Assembly (NCBI GenBank): GCA_021784575.1
Contig: JAJYHX010000003.1
Span: 124,001-188,000, forward strand
Direction of reading: 5' to 3'
Length of the DNA: 64,000 nt
DNA from: Nitrospirota bacterium
Lineage (GTDB): Bacteria; Nitrospirota; JACRHJ01
Below the pieces are notes generated by a model that was given only the letters and a program-made list of their open reading frames with translations, searched no databases and was not told the DNA's origin. Numbering within the stretch: position 1 is the stretch's first letter; each line of letters begins with the position of its first letter. The position numbers and the translations under genes are program-made. Shown one piece after another: positions 1-9,433 of this stretch.

Positions 1-2
1 AA

Positions 3-491
3 AACCTGCGCCGCGCCACCCACAAAACCATAAAAAAAGTTACCGACGACATGGAAGACAGGTTCCATTTCAATACCGCCATCGCCTCGATAATGGAGCT
101 TGTTAACGCGCTCTACCAGTTCGAGCCGGGCAAGGGAGACCCTGAAGACAAGGCCGCCCTGCGCGAGGCCGCGGAGGTTTTAATCCTCCTTATCTCGCCG
201 TTTGCTCCGCACATGGCAGCCGAATTATGGGAGGCGCTGGGCAAGAATACGCCGATTGAGAACGTCCCGTGGCCCGCATTCGACCCTGAGCTTATGAAAG
301 CCGCCGAAGCGCTCGTTGTCGTGCAGGTGAACGGGAAGGTGCGGGACAGGATAACGGTTCCGGCGCAGTCGGACGACGATTACGTGAAAAAGACCGCGCT
401 TTCGCTGGAGAAGGTAAGGCAGTTCCTTGGCGGCAAGGAGCCGAAGAAGGTCATATACGTGAAATCGAAGCTCGTTAATATCGTGGTGTAA
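3..491 (+). CDS. leuS: Leucyl-tRNA synthetase, C-terminal anticodon-binding part (5' truncated by window)
   Basis: Open frame runs to the window edge; LRRATHKTIKKVTDDMEDRFHFNTAIASIMELVNALY...LLISPFAPHMAAELWE is typical LeuRS C-terminus. Confidence 0.95.
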   Translation, partial: NLRRATHKTIKKVTDDMEDRFHFNTAIASIMELVNALYQFEPGKGDPEDKAALREAAEVLILLISPFAPHMAAELWEALGKNTPIENVPWPAFDPELMKAAEALVVVQVNGKVRDRITVPAQSDDDYVKKTALSLEKVRQFLGGKEPKKVIYVKSKLVNIVV

Positions 492-517
492 CTGTCGGGA
501 AAGACAAAGCATAAACC

Positions 518-1030
518 ATGAAGAAAATAATATCCATCCTTCTTCTCATCACCCTGCCCGCCTGCGGCTACCAGCTTGCAGGCAGAGGCGCGGGCACGGG
601 GAAAACCGCCGGAAAATACAAGGTCTTCGTCAGGATGTTCCGGAACGATTCGTGGGAGCCTTTGGTGGAGAAGGACGTGACGGCGGCGTTGAAAGATGAG
701 ATCGCCATCGACGGACGCTGGATGCTTACGGATAAAGACAACGCGGATATACTCGTGGACGGCAGTGTAAAGAAAGTCGAACTCGAACCTCTCTCGTACG
801 ACCAGCAGGAGAGGATACTTGAGTATCGGCTTGTAATGCACATGGACGTGGAGGTATCCAACATAAAAACAAAGAAGGTAATCTGGAAGAAAAACGACTT
901 CACTTCGTTTGCCGATTACCGGGTTACCGTGGACGTCACCAAGAGCAAGATCCGCAAGGAAGAGGCCATAAAATACGCCTCCAAACGCTTTGCGGAGGAT
1001 TTTATAATCCGGGTGCTGGATACGTTCTGA
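518..1030 (+). CDS. lptE: LPS assembly lipoprotein LptE-like
   Basis: Lipobox LPACGYQLAGRG, position between leuS and holA. Confidence 0.88.
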   Translation: MKKIISILLLITLPACGYQLAGRGAGTGKTAGKYKVFVRMFRNDSWEPLVEKDVTAALKDEIAIDGRWMLTDKDNADILVDGSVKKVELEPLSYDQQERILEYRLVMHMDVEVSNIKTKKVIWKKNDFTSFADYRVTVDVTKSKIRKEEAIKYASKRFAEDFIIRVLDTF

Positions 1031-2013
1031 TGAATAAGTCCATTACACATAAGGCCCTTTTCGACCACCTCGACAAGTGCCGGCCCGGCCTCTCGACCGG
1101 CGGCGGATCATTGGCCCCGGTATATCTTTTTACCGGCGAGGAACTTTATTTTGCCGACAGGGCGCTCGCCGTAATCACGGACAAGGCCCTTGCGGGCGCG
1201 CCAAGGGATTTCAATCTCGACGTCTTCTACGGCAGGGACACAAAGGCGGCGGATGTTGCGGCGCAGGCATCCACGCTCCCCATGATGGCGGACAGGCGCC
1301 TTGTCATACTCAAAGAAGCGGACAAACTCCGGGACTTCAGGGAATTAAAGGAATATCTAAAAGCGCCGTCGCAGGACTGCGTCTTAATCCTCCTCGCAAT
1401 GGGCGCGGACCGCTCTAAGGAACGGACTCTTTCGGACATGCTCCCGGATAGCGCCGTTTTCGCGCATTTCTGGCGCCCGCGGGATTACGAAATACCGGAC
1501 ATTGTCCAGAAACTTGCCCGCGCGTCCGGTTTTACCATAGACCGTGGCGCAGTGGCATACCTTTCCGAGGCCCTGTCCGGCAACATAGCCCTGACAGCGG
1601 CGGAGCTTAACAAGGTCTTCAACCTCCTTGGCGAGAGACGGCACATAACGGAGGAAGACGTCCGGGAGTCGGCTGGGGATTTCGGCCTGCCCGCGGTATT
1701 CGAGCTTTCCGATGCGGCGGCGGCAGGGAATGCGCCGAAGGCCGTCGAGACGCTGGAGAAGCTTCTACGGGACGGCGAGGAACCCCTGAAACTTCTTGCT
1801 ATACTCTCCGGGAACTGGCGGAAGATGGCGGCGGGAGAGAAGGCGGCCGGCGGCTGGAGCGGGAACAAATCTCCCGCAAGGAAACTGCCGGACGGCGAAA
1901 TCGTCCGGGCCTTCGGCTGCTTGATGAAGGCGGACCGGGAGCTTAAAGGTTCCCCCGTGCCGCCGAGACTTGTCATGGAGCGTCTTGTGCTGGAGCTTTC
2001 GGGGGCCTTCTAA
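1030..2013 (+). CDS. holA: DNA polymerase III subunit delta
   Basis: PVYLFTGEELYFADRAL...; neighbour order leuS-lptE-holA-rpsT. Confidence 0.92.
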   Translation: MNKSITHKALFDHLDKCRPGLSTGGGSLAPVYLFTGEELYFADRALAVITDKALAGAPRDFNLDVFYGRDTKAADVAAQASTLPMMADRRLVILKEADKLRDFRELKEYLKAPSQDCVLILLAMGADRSKERTLSDMLPDSAVFAHFWRPRDYEIPDIVQKLARASGFTIDRGAVAYLSEALSGNIALTAAELNKVFNLLGERRHITEEDVRESAGDFGLPAVFELSDAAAAGNAPKAVETLEKLLRDGEEPLKLLAILSGNWRKMAAGEKAAGGWSGNKSPARKLPDGEIVRAFGCLMKADRELKGSPVPPRLVMERLVLELSGAF

Positions 2014-2282
2014 GCCCCTTGGGCGGTTGACTTATGGAGCCTTTTGGAAAGGCGGGAAATCTTGCGGGAAGCGGCGTTTTTATGTATTATGCCCTTGGAT
2101 GCGGCCTTCGCTATGGCCGGGACGACGGACACCAGCAGTTCCTTGGCCGCTTCCGGCTCTCTGGCCACGGTTTCGTTGAATTTCTTGACAACCGTCCGGA
2201 GCGCGGCTTTCGCCTGGCGGTTCTTCTCCCTGCGGACGAGGGACTGCCTGTTTCTTTTCAGAGCTGACTTATGGTTTGCCAA
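2010..2282 (-). CDS. rpsT: 30S ribosomal protein S20
   Basis: MANHKSALKRNRQSLVRREKNRQAKAALRT. Confidence 0.97.
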   Translation of the reverse strand: MANHKSALKRNRQSLVRREKNRQAKAALRTVVKKFNETVAREPEAAKELLVSVVPAIAKAASKGIIHKNAASRKISRLSKRLHKSTAQGA

Positions 2283-2382
2283 ATCAACCTCCAGATTTTA
2301 AATGAGCCGCCCGGGTTTTTGCGGGAGCTGTTGTAAAGATAGATTATTTAACACAACAAAACGTCCAAGTCAAGGGTAATTT

Positions 2383-4260
2383 ATGGCAAGCAGGGTCCAA
2401 AAGAGTCTTAAGGCAAAGCTCTTCCTTATATTTTTCACCCTTGGCCTCTCGGTCATACTCCTGGTCGGGTTTATATCCTACCAGTCCAAGAAGAATGCGC
2501 TGAAGCACCAGTCCGAAAAAAGCCTTTCCATTATAGCCTCGGAGCTTGCCGACAAGGTGGACCGTTATTTGAACGACAAGCTCGAAGACACGCGCGCGAT
2601 TGCGCTGCACTACTCCCTGTACGGGCTGAAAACCACCACCAGCAGCCAGAACGCCATCCTGTCCGAATACCTCAGGATATACCCTTATTTCGACCATATC
2701 AGCGTAATAAACATAGAGGACATAAAAAAACCGGAGAAACCGACCTACAGCAATTCGTGGTATCTCCCGGCCCTGTCCGGCCAGATTACCTCCTCGGACA
2801 TGTATATCTCGCCTATAACGGACAAGCCGACGATGGCCTTCGCCGCGCCGGTATACGACAAGGCGGGGAATATCGTAAGCGTCCTGACAACCAACCTGAA
2901 GCTCTCATATCTCTGGGAGATAATCGACGCCGTTCAAAAGGAAAACATGGCGTCGGGGCACAGCGGTTACGCCTTCCTCATAAACCGCCGCGGTATGCTC
3001 ATCGGCCATCCGGACAGGAGTAAAATCTTAAACAACCACAGGCCGCCGAGACCTCCGGACATGGATAAAATGATCCGGGAGATGACAAGCGGAATGACCG
3101 GCACGGCCTATTATACCACAAGGACTACCGGCATTAAAAAACTCGCCGGGTTCGCGCCGCTCAGAGGCTTCGGAAACTACCACGGGCACGGCTGGTCGGT
3201 AGGGGTCAACGAGAACTATTCGGAACTAATAGAACCCATGAACCGCCTGCTGAAAATGTATTTCCTGCTCTTCCTCGGCGTATCTCTGGTTGCGCTTGTG
3301 GTATCCGGATACCTCGCCGAATATATTGTGAGGCCCGTCAATACCCTGCGGGAAGGCGCTTCAAAGATCGGGGCGGGCAATTTCGACATGAGGATTTCCA
3401 GGATGCACGAGGACGAGATAGGGGAGTTGGCCAATTCGTTCAACAGCATGGCCGACGCGCTTCAGGAGAGAGACCGCAAGATAAACGAGTACATGGGATC
3501 CCTTAAAGACGCCAACCGCGAGCTTGAAAGGACAAACGACGAGCTCGTGCGGCTGGAAAGAGAGAAGACCGATTTCAACGCCATGATAACGCACGACATA
3601 AAGTCTCCGCTCTCCACGATTCTCACATATGCGGAGATGATACAGGATGGCTCGCTCTCCGGACAGGAAGAAATCGAAAAAGCCATGTCAAGCGTGTATG
3701 CGAGCGGCAAGAAGATACTGACCCTTGTGGACAATTTCCTCATATCGGCGGCGATCGAAGCCGGAAAGCTGAAGCTTAACCTCCAGCCCCTCGACATAAA
3801 CAACCTCGTCGAGGATTCCATGAAATTTTTCTTAGCGCAGGCCGAGCGAAGAAACGTGAGCATATTCCTGGCAAAAGGACCCGGCCTCCTCCACGTCATG
3901 GGCGACAAGGTTCAGCTTGATCGGGTAATCTGCAATATCCTCGGCAATGCGCTCAAATACATCCCGTCCGGGGCGTCGGTTACCATAACCACGCGCATGG
4001 CCCTGGGCTCCGTCGAGATAGACATATCGGACACGGGCAAAGGCATACCGGAAAAAGACGTGGAGACCATGTTCCAGAAGTTCAGGCGCTCCAGCGAGAC
4101 CGGCAAGATAGACGGAATGGGGCTGGGCCTCTATATTGCCAAGGCCGTGACGGAGGCGCATGGCGGAGACGTTTCCCTTAAGAGCCGGCTGGGTGAAGGC
4201 GCCACATTCACCGTCCGTATTCCCGCAATAGACCACTCCGGCGGCAGCGCCGCGTCATGA
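2383..4260 (+). CDS. Membrane sensor histidine kinase (Cache-like sensor, HAMP, HisKA, HATPase)
   Basis: Two TM segments, HAMP motif, DFNAMITHDIKSPLSTI H-box, DTGKGIPEKD and GMGLGLYIAK. Confidence 0.9.
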   Translation: MASRVQKSLKAKLFLIFFTLGLSVILLVGFISYQSKKNALKHQSEKSLSIIASELADKVDRYLNDKLEDTRAIALHYSLYGLKTTTSSQNAILSEYLRIYPYFDHISVINIEDIKKPEKPTYSNSWYLPALSGQITSSDMYISPITDKPTMAFAAPVYDKAGNIVSVLTTNLKLSYLWEIIDAVQKENMASGHSGYAFLINRRGMLIGHPDRSKILNNHRPPRPPDMDKMIREMTSGMTGTAYYTTRTTGIKKLAGFAPLRGFGNYHGHGWSVGVNENYSELIEPMNRLLKMYFLLFLGVSLVALVVSGYLAEYIVRPVNTLREGASKIGAGNFDMRISRMHEDEIGELANSFNSMADALQERDRKINEYMGSLKDANRELERTNDELVRLEREKTDFNAMITHDIKSPLSTILTYAEMIQDGSLSGQEEIEKAMSSVYASGKKILTLVDNFLISAAIEAGKLKLNLQPLDINNLVEDSMKFFLAQAERRNVSIFLAKGPGLLHVMGDKVQLDRVICNILGNALKYIPSGASVTITTRMALGSVEIDISDTGKGIPEKDVETMFQKFRRSSETGKIDGMGLGLYIAKAVTEAHGGDVSLKSRLGEGATFTVRIPAIDHSGGSAAS

Positions 4261-5825
4261 GCGAGCAGGCAAGCGTCACCCGCGCCGCCTGGTCGATGAG
4301 CGTCGTAACCGCCGTCTCCCGCGTCCTCGGCTTTTTAAGGCTCATGATAATCGCCCGGATTTTCGGCGCGGGGATGGTAACAGACGCCTTTTTCCAGGCA
4401 TTCAGGATAAGCAACATCCTCCGCCAGCTGCTTGCCGAAGGCTCGATGTCCGCGGCATTCATCCCGGTCTTCACGGAATATTTCCATACAAAATCCAAAG
4501 AGGAAGCGAAGGAACTGGCAAGCACCGTCTTCTACCTTCTTCTATTAATTTGCCTGGGAGTCGTGGCGCTGGGTATTGCCTTTTCACCTCAGGTTGTAAG
4601 CGCAATCGCGCATGGCTGGATCGATAACCCTGAAAAATTCGCCCTGACCGTCCGCCTCACCAGGATAATGTTCCCGTATATCCTCTTTGTCGGTCTCTCG
4701 GCCGTAATAATGGGCGTCCTGAACTCGCTCGGCTCCTTTGCCGCTCCCGCAGCCGCTCCCATAATGCTGAACCTATCTATGATAGGATTTGCGCTCTGGG
4801 TCTCTCCGCACATGAAAACGCCCGTGGTGGCGCTGGCGCTCGGCGTGATTTTCGGCGGAATCCTTCAGATGCTGATACAGATCCCGCCGCTTATGAAAAG
4901 AGGGATGCTCTTTAAGTTCGTGATGCGCCCGCGAGACCCCGGTGTCAGGAAGATAGGCCGTCTCACGGTTCCTGTAATGGGCAGCCAGGCGGCCACGCAG
5001 ATAAACATCTTCATAAGCAGCCTGATAGCCACATACCTGCCGCAGGGAAGCGTTTCCTACCTTTTGTATGCGACACAGCTCTTTCAGTTCCCGCACGGGA
5101 TTTTCGGGATTTCAATCGCCACGGCGGTTCTTCCCAGCATGTCGCGCCAGGCCGCCGCAAAGGACCGGGACGGCCTCAAGGAAACGCTTTCCTTCGGGCT
5201 CAGGTATATACTGTTCATCATGGTACCATCGATGGTCGGGCTTATAGTCCTGCGCGTCCCGATTACAAGCCTTTTATTCCAGAGGGGCACGTTCACATAC
5301 GCCGACACGCTGAACGTCGCCTACGCCCTCATGTTCTACTCAACGGGCCTGTGGGCCTATTCCGGCGTAAGGATTCTGAACGCCGCGTTCTATTCGCTGC
5401 ACGACACAAAGACGCCTCTTGTGGGGGCGTTCGCGGCGGTATTCGTCAACGCGGGCCTCAGCCTTGCGCTGATGGGCCCGCTCAGGCAGGGCGGCCTCGC
5501 TCTCGCCACGGCAATCGCCTCGGCGGCTAATATGTTCCTGCTCCTATTCCTCTTCAGAAAAAGAATGGGCCGGATAGGGGCGCGGAAGATACTGAAGTCC
5601 GGGATGAAGACCGCGTTTGCGTCCGCCGTCATGGGAGTCGTCTGCTATTTCATCGCCAGGGGCAATCTCTGGGCCATGAGCGGCCACACGCTGCAAAAGG
5701 CCGGAGTGGTCTTCGCGGCCATAGCCGCCGGGCTTGCGGTTTATTTTCCCATACTATACCTGCTGAAAAGCGACGAGCTGTCGTTCATAATCAACACCTG
5801 TAGACGAAAGGCAAAGGCAAAATGA
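4257..5825 (+). CDS. murJ: Lipid II flippase MurJ
   Basis: SVVTAVSRVLGFLRLMIIARIFGAGMVTDAFFQAFRISNILRQLLAEGSMSAAFIPVF. Confidence 0.95.
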   Translation: MSEQASVTRAAWSMSVVTAVSRVLGFLRLMIIARIFGAGMVTDAFFQAFRISNILRQLLAEGSMSAAFIPVFTEYFHTKSKEEAKELASTVFYLLLLICLGVVALGIAFSPQVVSAIAHGWIDNPEKFALTVRLTRIMFPYILFVGLSAVIMGVLNSLGSFAAPAAAPIMLNLSMIGFALWVSPHMKTPVVALALGVIFGGILQMLIQIPPLMKRGMLFKFVMRPRDPGVRKIGRLTVPVMGSQAATQINIFISSLIATYLPQGSVSYLLYATQLFQFPHGIFGISIATAVLPSMSRQAAAKDRDGLKETLSFGLRYILFIMVPSMVGLIVLRVPITSLLFQRGTFTYADTLNVAYALMFYSTGLWAYSGVRILNAAFYSLHDTKTPLVGAFAAVFVNAGLSLALMGPLRQGGLALATAIASAANMFLLLFLFRKRMGRIGARKILKSGMKTAFASAVMGVVCYFIARGNLWAMSGHTLQKAGVVFAAIAAGLAVYFPILYLLKSDELSFIINTCRRKAKAK

Positions 5826-6448
5826 TTATTGAGACTGTCGTGGTCGGCCCGCTCGCCGTAAACTGCTACGTCACGGCCTCCGAGACAACGCGCGAGGCCG
5901 CGGTAATAGACCCCGGCGGCGATGCCGGGAAGATAAGCGATGTCCTGCGAAAAGACAACCTGAAACTGAAATATATAATCCTGACCCATGCGCATTTCGA
6001 CCATGCCGGCGCCGCCGCGGAGCTTCAAGAAGAGACCGGCGCGCAGGTCTTGGCGCACGAAAAGGACGCGCTTCTCCTGAAGAATACCGACGCGCAGGCG
6101 GCGCTTTTCGGGATGCAGACGTCCAGGCCGCCCAGGCCGGATTATTTTTTAAAGGGCGGGGACAGCATAAAAATCGGCGATGTGGAGATGGAGGTTATCG
6201 AGACGCCCGGACATACGCCGGGCGGCATAAGCCTGTACGTGAAAGACGCCAAGGTTGTCTTCACCGGCGACACGCTCTTCTGGGGTTCAATCGGCAGGAC
6301 GGACCTGCCCGGCGGGGACTTCAACACTATTATTCATTCGCTGAAAGACAAACTCGGCAGGCTCCCGGACGACACGAAGGTCTATCCCGGCCACGGCGAC
6401 GATACCACTATCGGACTGGAGAAACAGCAGAACCCGTATTTCGAGTGA
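5822..6448 (+). CDS. MBL-fold metallohydrolase (glyoxalase II-like)
   Basis: THAHFDHAG, GHTPGGISLY, VYPGHGDDTTI. Confidence 0.93.
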   Translation: MIIETVVVGPLAVNCYVTASETTREAAVIDPGGDAGKISDVLRKDNLKLKYIILTHAHFDHAGAAAELQEETGAQVLAHEKDALLLKNTDAQAALFGMQTSRPPRPDYFLKGGDSIKIGDVEMEVIETPGHTPGGISLYVKDAKVVFTGDTLFWGSIGRTDLPGGDFNTIIHSLKDKLGRLPDDTKVYPGHGDDTTIGLEKQQNPYFE

Positions 6449-6493
6449 ATTATTTTCTATTTCCCCGTAACTTCTCAGCTTCTTAACCAGGAA

Positions 6494-6697
6494 CTATGGA
6501 GTTATAGTTTTTTTCTTGGTTCCCTCCCAAACCAGAGCATTTTCCCTGGTTTTTGCTGCGCCAACTTTGACAATATGGCCATTCGGCCATCTTTGCTGAT
6601 GTTCTTGTTCTCTCCGGTCAAGGTCATTGGTAATTCCACTATGAACGATTTTGTTGCCGATTTTGAAATCATACGTAAAAGTATCTCTCTTTTTCAT
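6494..6697 (-). CDS. Small GIY-YIG-like protein
   Basis: 67 aa: ...KIGNKIVHSGITNDLDRREQEHQQRWPNGHIVKVGAAKTRENALVWE, GIY-YIG-like core. Confidence 0.6.
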   Translation of the reverse strand: MKKRDTFTYDFKIGNKIVHSGITNDLDRREQEHQQRWPNGHIVKVGAAKTRENALVWEGTKKKTITP

Positions 6698-6713
6698 ATC
6701 ATCTCCTTTCAGT

Positions 6714-7055
6714 TTATATATTATTCCATATTGTCATAAAAGATTGCGCCTCGCCGAGTAAAAGAATATTCAAATCAGATAACGGCGCATTCGGTACAAT
6801 TAATTTGGAGTTCATCACATCTAAAATACCCATGACAGAATTTTTCTTTGCATGTGTCTTTAGTGTATTGTCCATAAGAAAGAGAACCATATCAACTCTG
6901 GATTTTGAAAGACTATCGTCTTTAAAATAAAGTTTGATTATGTGCGGAACATTATCAATCATTAATCCTAATTCCGGATTAACACTAACTTGCAAGCCTG
7001 CGTTATTCCAATGTTCATTTGGAGGATCAAACCATTTTACGTTTTTTCTTCCTAA
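6714..7055 (-). pseudogene. C-terminal part of a gene interrupted by the IS element (continues at 9048..9305)
   Basis: LGRKNVKWFDPPNEHWNN... joins in frame to ...YPSRIAGYKKF after removal of element and one TSD copy. Confidence 0.85.
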
Positions 7056-7063
7056 AAATTTTT
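7056..7063. repeat. Target site duplication, left copy (AAATTTTT)
   Basis: Exact 8-bp match to 9048..9055. Confidence 0.88.
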
Positions 7064-7131
7064 CGGAATGTCCCAGTTTAAGGTAGCAGGGCAAGTAAGG
7101 TAACAGAGGAACAACAGTTCCCCGCTTCCAC

Positions 7132-8100
7132 TTACATCTCTTTATCGAACATGTCTTCTGTAAAAGGTTGCCCCATCAATCGGGCATAGGCATTTTCAAA
7201 ACGCCTTTTATTCGCCGAGATTTTTAGCGTTCCTACGACCTGCCAAATCATTGCTCTAAGGGCCTTTAATCCCTTCTCTTCGTTCAAGAGCGAATGATGC
7301 CTCTCTTTTCTTCTGCCCCCCTTCGAGGGGTTTCTTTTGTCCAGTTCTTTTAAAACCAATCCTTTTTCAACGGGGTCATAGATGTATTTTCTGGTAAAAG
7401 TAGCATAATATAAAGGTCTATTGCGCGAGGTGGTCTTTTCGTTCCCGTAAATACGATCCAGTTGGGCATATAATTCATCCGGAAACTCTTTAAACCATTT
7501 TCTTACGTCGTCTGCAAAATAACTTTCAATTAACATTCTGAGAGCTTCGGGGTTTTTGTATCTTTCAAACCCCAGCCTCTCATAAATTAAAGCAACAATT
7601 CCTACCCTCGCAAAAGAACGAATCAATATTTCACACTTTTGCGCTATCGGAAGTTGATTCGGAGTCAAGGCCCTTGCTTGCCGTGCCTCCAAATAGACAT
7701 TGCAAACGAGCGGAAGAATATCGGCATGGTAACCAGAGGTTAAAACAGAACCATCATAAAATTCAATGCCTTTTAATCGTTCTAATAGTTCGGGGGATTT
7801 TTCAACAAATGGCCGCAGGTTTGCGGCCCCAATAAAAGTAGGCAACTCATCTTTCTTATATTGTCCCTTCCACGGGCGACCGATTGCCTTCATCATCTTA
7901 GCACTGTTTAAAACGGCGGTTCCATCTTCCAAGATGTAGCAATCCAATTCTATATCATAAAATTTAACAGGGCCTTTCCCCCATACTTTCAAAGGTTTTT
8001 TTGAAGATTTAATCTCTGTACCGCCTCCCTTGATTTTTGGGGGTTGATTACCAGTTTTTCCTTCATTTTCCAATGGATTATCTACTGTACCAACTTTCAT
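7132..8100 (-). CDS. P63C domain-containing protein (IS passenger)
   Basis: KFYDIELDCYILEDGTAVLNSAKMMKAIGRPWKG...YLEARQARALTPNQLPIAQKCEILIRSFARVGI; ATG overlaps transposase stop (ATGA). Confidence 0.85.
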   Translation of the reverse strand: MKVGTVDNPLENEGKTGNQPPKIKGGGTEIKSSKKPLKVWGKGPVKFYDIELDCYILEDGTAVLNSAKMMKAIGRPWKGQYKKDELPTFIGAANLRPFVEKSPELLERLKGIEFYDGSVLTSGYHADILPLVCNVYLEARQARALTPNQLPIAQKCEILIRSFARVGIVALIYERLGFERYKNPEALRMLIESYFADDVRKWFKEFPDELYAQLDRIYGNEKTTSRNRPLYYATFTRKYIYDPVEKGLVLKELDKRNPSKGGRRKERHHSLLNEEKGLKALRAMIWQVVGTLKISANKRRFENAYARLMGQPFTEDMFDKEM

Positions 8101-8960
8101 GCCATACCCCCTAACGCTCTGGTTATCGTTTCCTCGAAAACCATGTCGTTCTTGCGGTTATTGTGGCGATAGCAGAATTCGTCAACGTATTTTTGAAGAT
8201 GCCGGATGCTTACCTTGTGATACTGACCAACAAGACCGCGCTTCAACAAGGCCCAAAAACCTTCAATGTTGTTAGTGTGAATGTCCCCGTCCGAATACCA
8301 CTTGCTATGATTTATCGTCTGATGTTTGACGAACTTTGAAATGGGGAGATACCCCGTAAATTCGTCTGTGATAACCGTTGCGGTCGAAACGTCAATATTC
8401 TCTCTTATCATGGACATGAGAGTTTTTGCGGATACGTTTTTGACGACCTTTGCCCTTACCTTCCCGTCCCGCTCTATCGCGCCGACAACCGGGGTCTTGG
8501 AAGTTCCACGGCCTCTCTTGGCCGGGCCGCCGTCCTCTCCGCGCCTTTTCTTGCCGCCGACGTAGGTTTCGTCAACCTCAACAATTCCCTCTAAAAGCTC
8601 CCTATCGTCTGTCATGGCCTTTCTAATTCGCATTGCCATATACCAGGCTGTGTTCTTATTCACTTCCAAATCACGGGCAAGCTGACGGGCGGATACGCCC
8701 TTTTTCGCATTCAGTATGATAGTAATAGCCAAAAACCACTTTTGAAGGTCTATCTTTGTCTTATGGAATATCGTGCCGACGGTAACACTGAAAGAGGTAT
8801 TACAGTTATTGCAATGATGCCGGGATTCCTTCGGCATCGGGGTTACATTAGTGGACTGGCAGTATGGACATTTCGGTTGGCTTTTCCAACGGACTTCTTC
8901 AAGATATTCAAGGCAATCGACTTGACGGGGAAACCTCTTATAGACTGATACGATATTCAT
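8097..8960 (-). CDS. IS1595 family (ISXO2-like) transposase
   Basis: Zn ribbon CPYCQSTN...HHCNNC, VDETYVGGKKRRG, DGDIHTNNIEGFWALLKRG. Confidence 0.95.
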   Translation of the reverse strand: MNIVSVYKRFPRQVDCLEYLEEVRWKSQPKCPYCQSTNVTPMPKESRHHCNNCNTSFSVTVGTIFHKTKIDLQKWFLAITIILNAKKGVSARQLARDLEVNKNTAWYMAMRIRKAMTDDRELLEGIVEVDETYVGGKKRRGEDGGPAKRGRGTSKTPVVGAIERDGKVRAKVVKNVSAKTLMSMIRENIDVSTATVITDEFTGYLPISKFVKHQTINHSKWYSDGDIHTNNIEGFWALLKRGLVGQYHKVSIRHLQKYVDEFCYRHNNRKNDMVFEETITRALGGMA

Positions 8961-8983
8961 TACTGCCCCCTTTCGTTACTACC

Positions 8984-9012
8984 AGTATATAGGGCGGTAT
9001 TTTATTTGTCAA
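8984..9012 (-). promoter_or_regulatory. Sigma-70-type promoter for transposase/P63C
   Basis: Minus strand TTGACA-N17-TATACT. Confidence 0.75.
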
Positions 9013-9047
9013 GAGAAAAATTGACTACCTTTAAATAGGACATTCCG

Positions 9048-9055
9048 AAATTTTT
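9048..9055. repeat. Target site duplication, right copy (AAATTTTT)
   Basis: Exact match to 7056..7063. Confidence 0.88.
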
Positions 9056-9305
9056 TATAGCCGGCTATCCTGGAAGGATAGTGCTTTGCCCTCTTCGCAT
9101 CTTTCTGTTTAGTTGCGTTATCTAATAACTTCTTATTTGAAGAATCTGCTTTATGGTAATCAACGATAGCTTCTCTCAAGTTTTTCCAAAAATCACTGGC
9201 TGGCGAATATTCTCCCCGGCCTTTAATTTGTTTTACCTTTGTTAATTTAGGAGTTCCAGATTTTATTACAAAATCTACAAAATCTGTAAGCGATATTTTG
9301 GTCAT
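9048..9305 (-). pseudogene. N-terminal part of the IS-interrupted gene (98-aa ORF; last 12 residues and stop come from the IS)
   Basis: MTKISLTDFVDFVIKSGTPKLTKV...AGYKKF; strong SD AGAAGGAGG. Confidence 0.85.
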
Positions 9306-9433
9306 AAATTTTCCTCCTTCTAAATTAAGTTTATTTATATACCAATATATAGCGCTTCGTCAAGATAAAAATACTACATATCGCGTTGAAAAAGTATCTT
9401 CCACTCCACAGGTACTAACGGCGTTTATTTACG

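Larger units (their letters stand above)
7064..9047 (-). mobile_element. IS1595-family insertion sequence with P63C passenger gene, 1984 bp
   Basis: Terminal inverted repeats CGGAATGTCCCAGTTTAAGGTAG / CGGAATGTCCTATTTAAAGGTAG (20/23), 8-bp TSD AAATTTTT, transposase inside. Confidence 0.9.

Noticed and set aside
6714-7094. 126-aa ORF as an independent gene
   Set aside because: Its first 13 codons include IS terminal sequence; the remainder is the C-terminal half of the interrupted gene.
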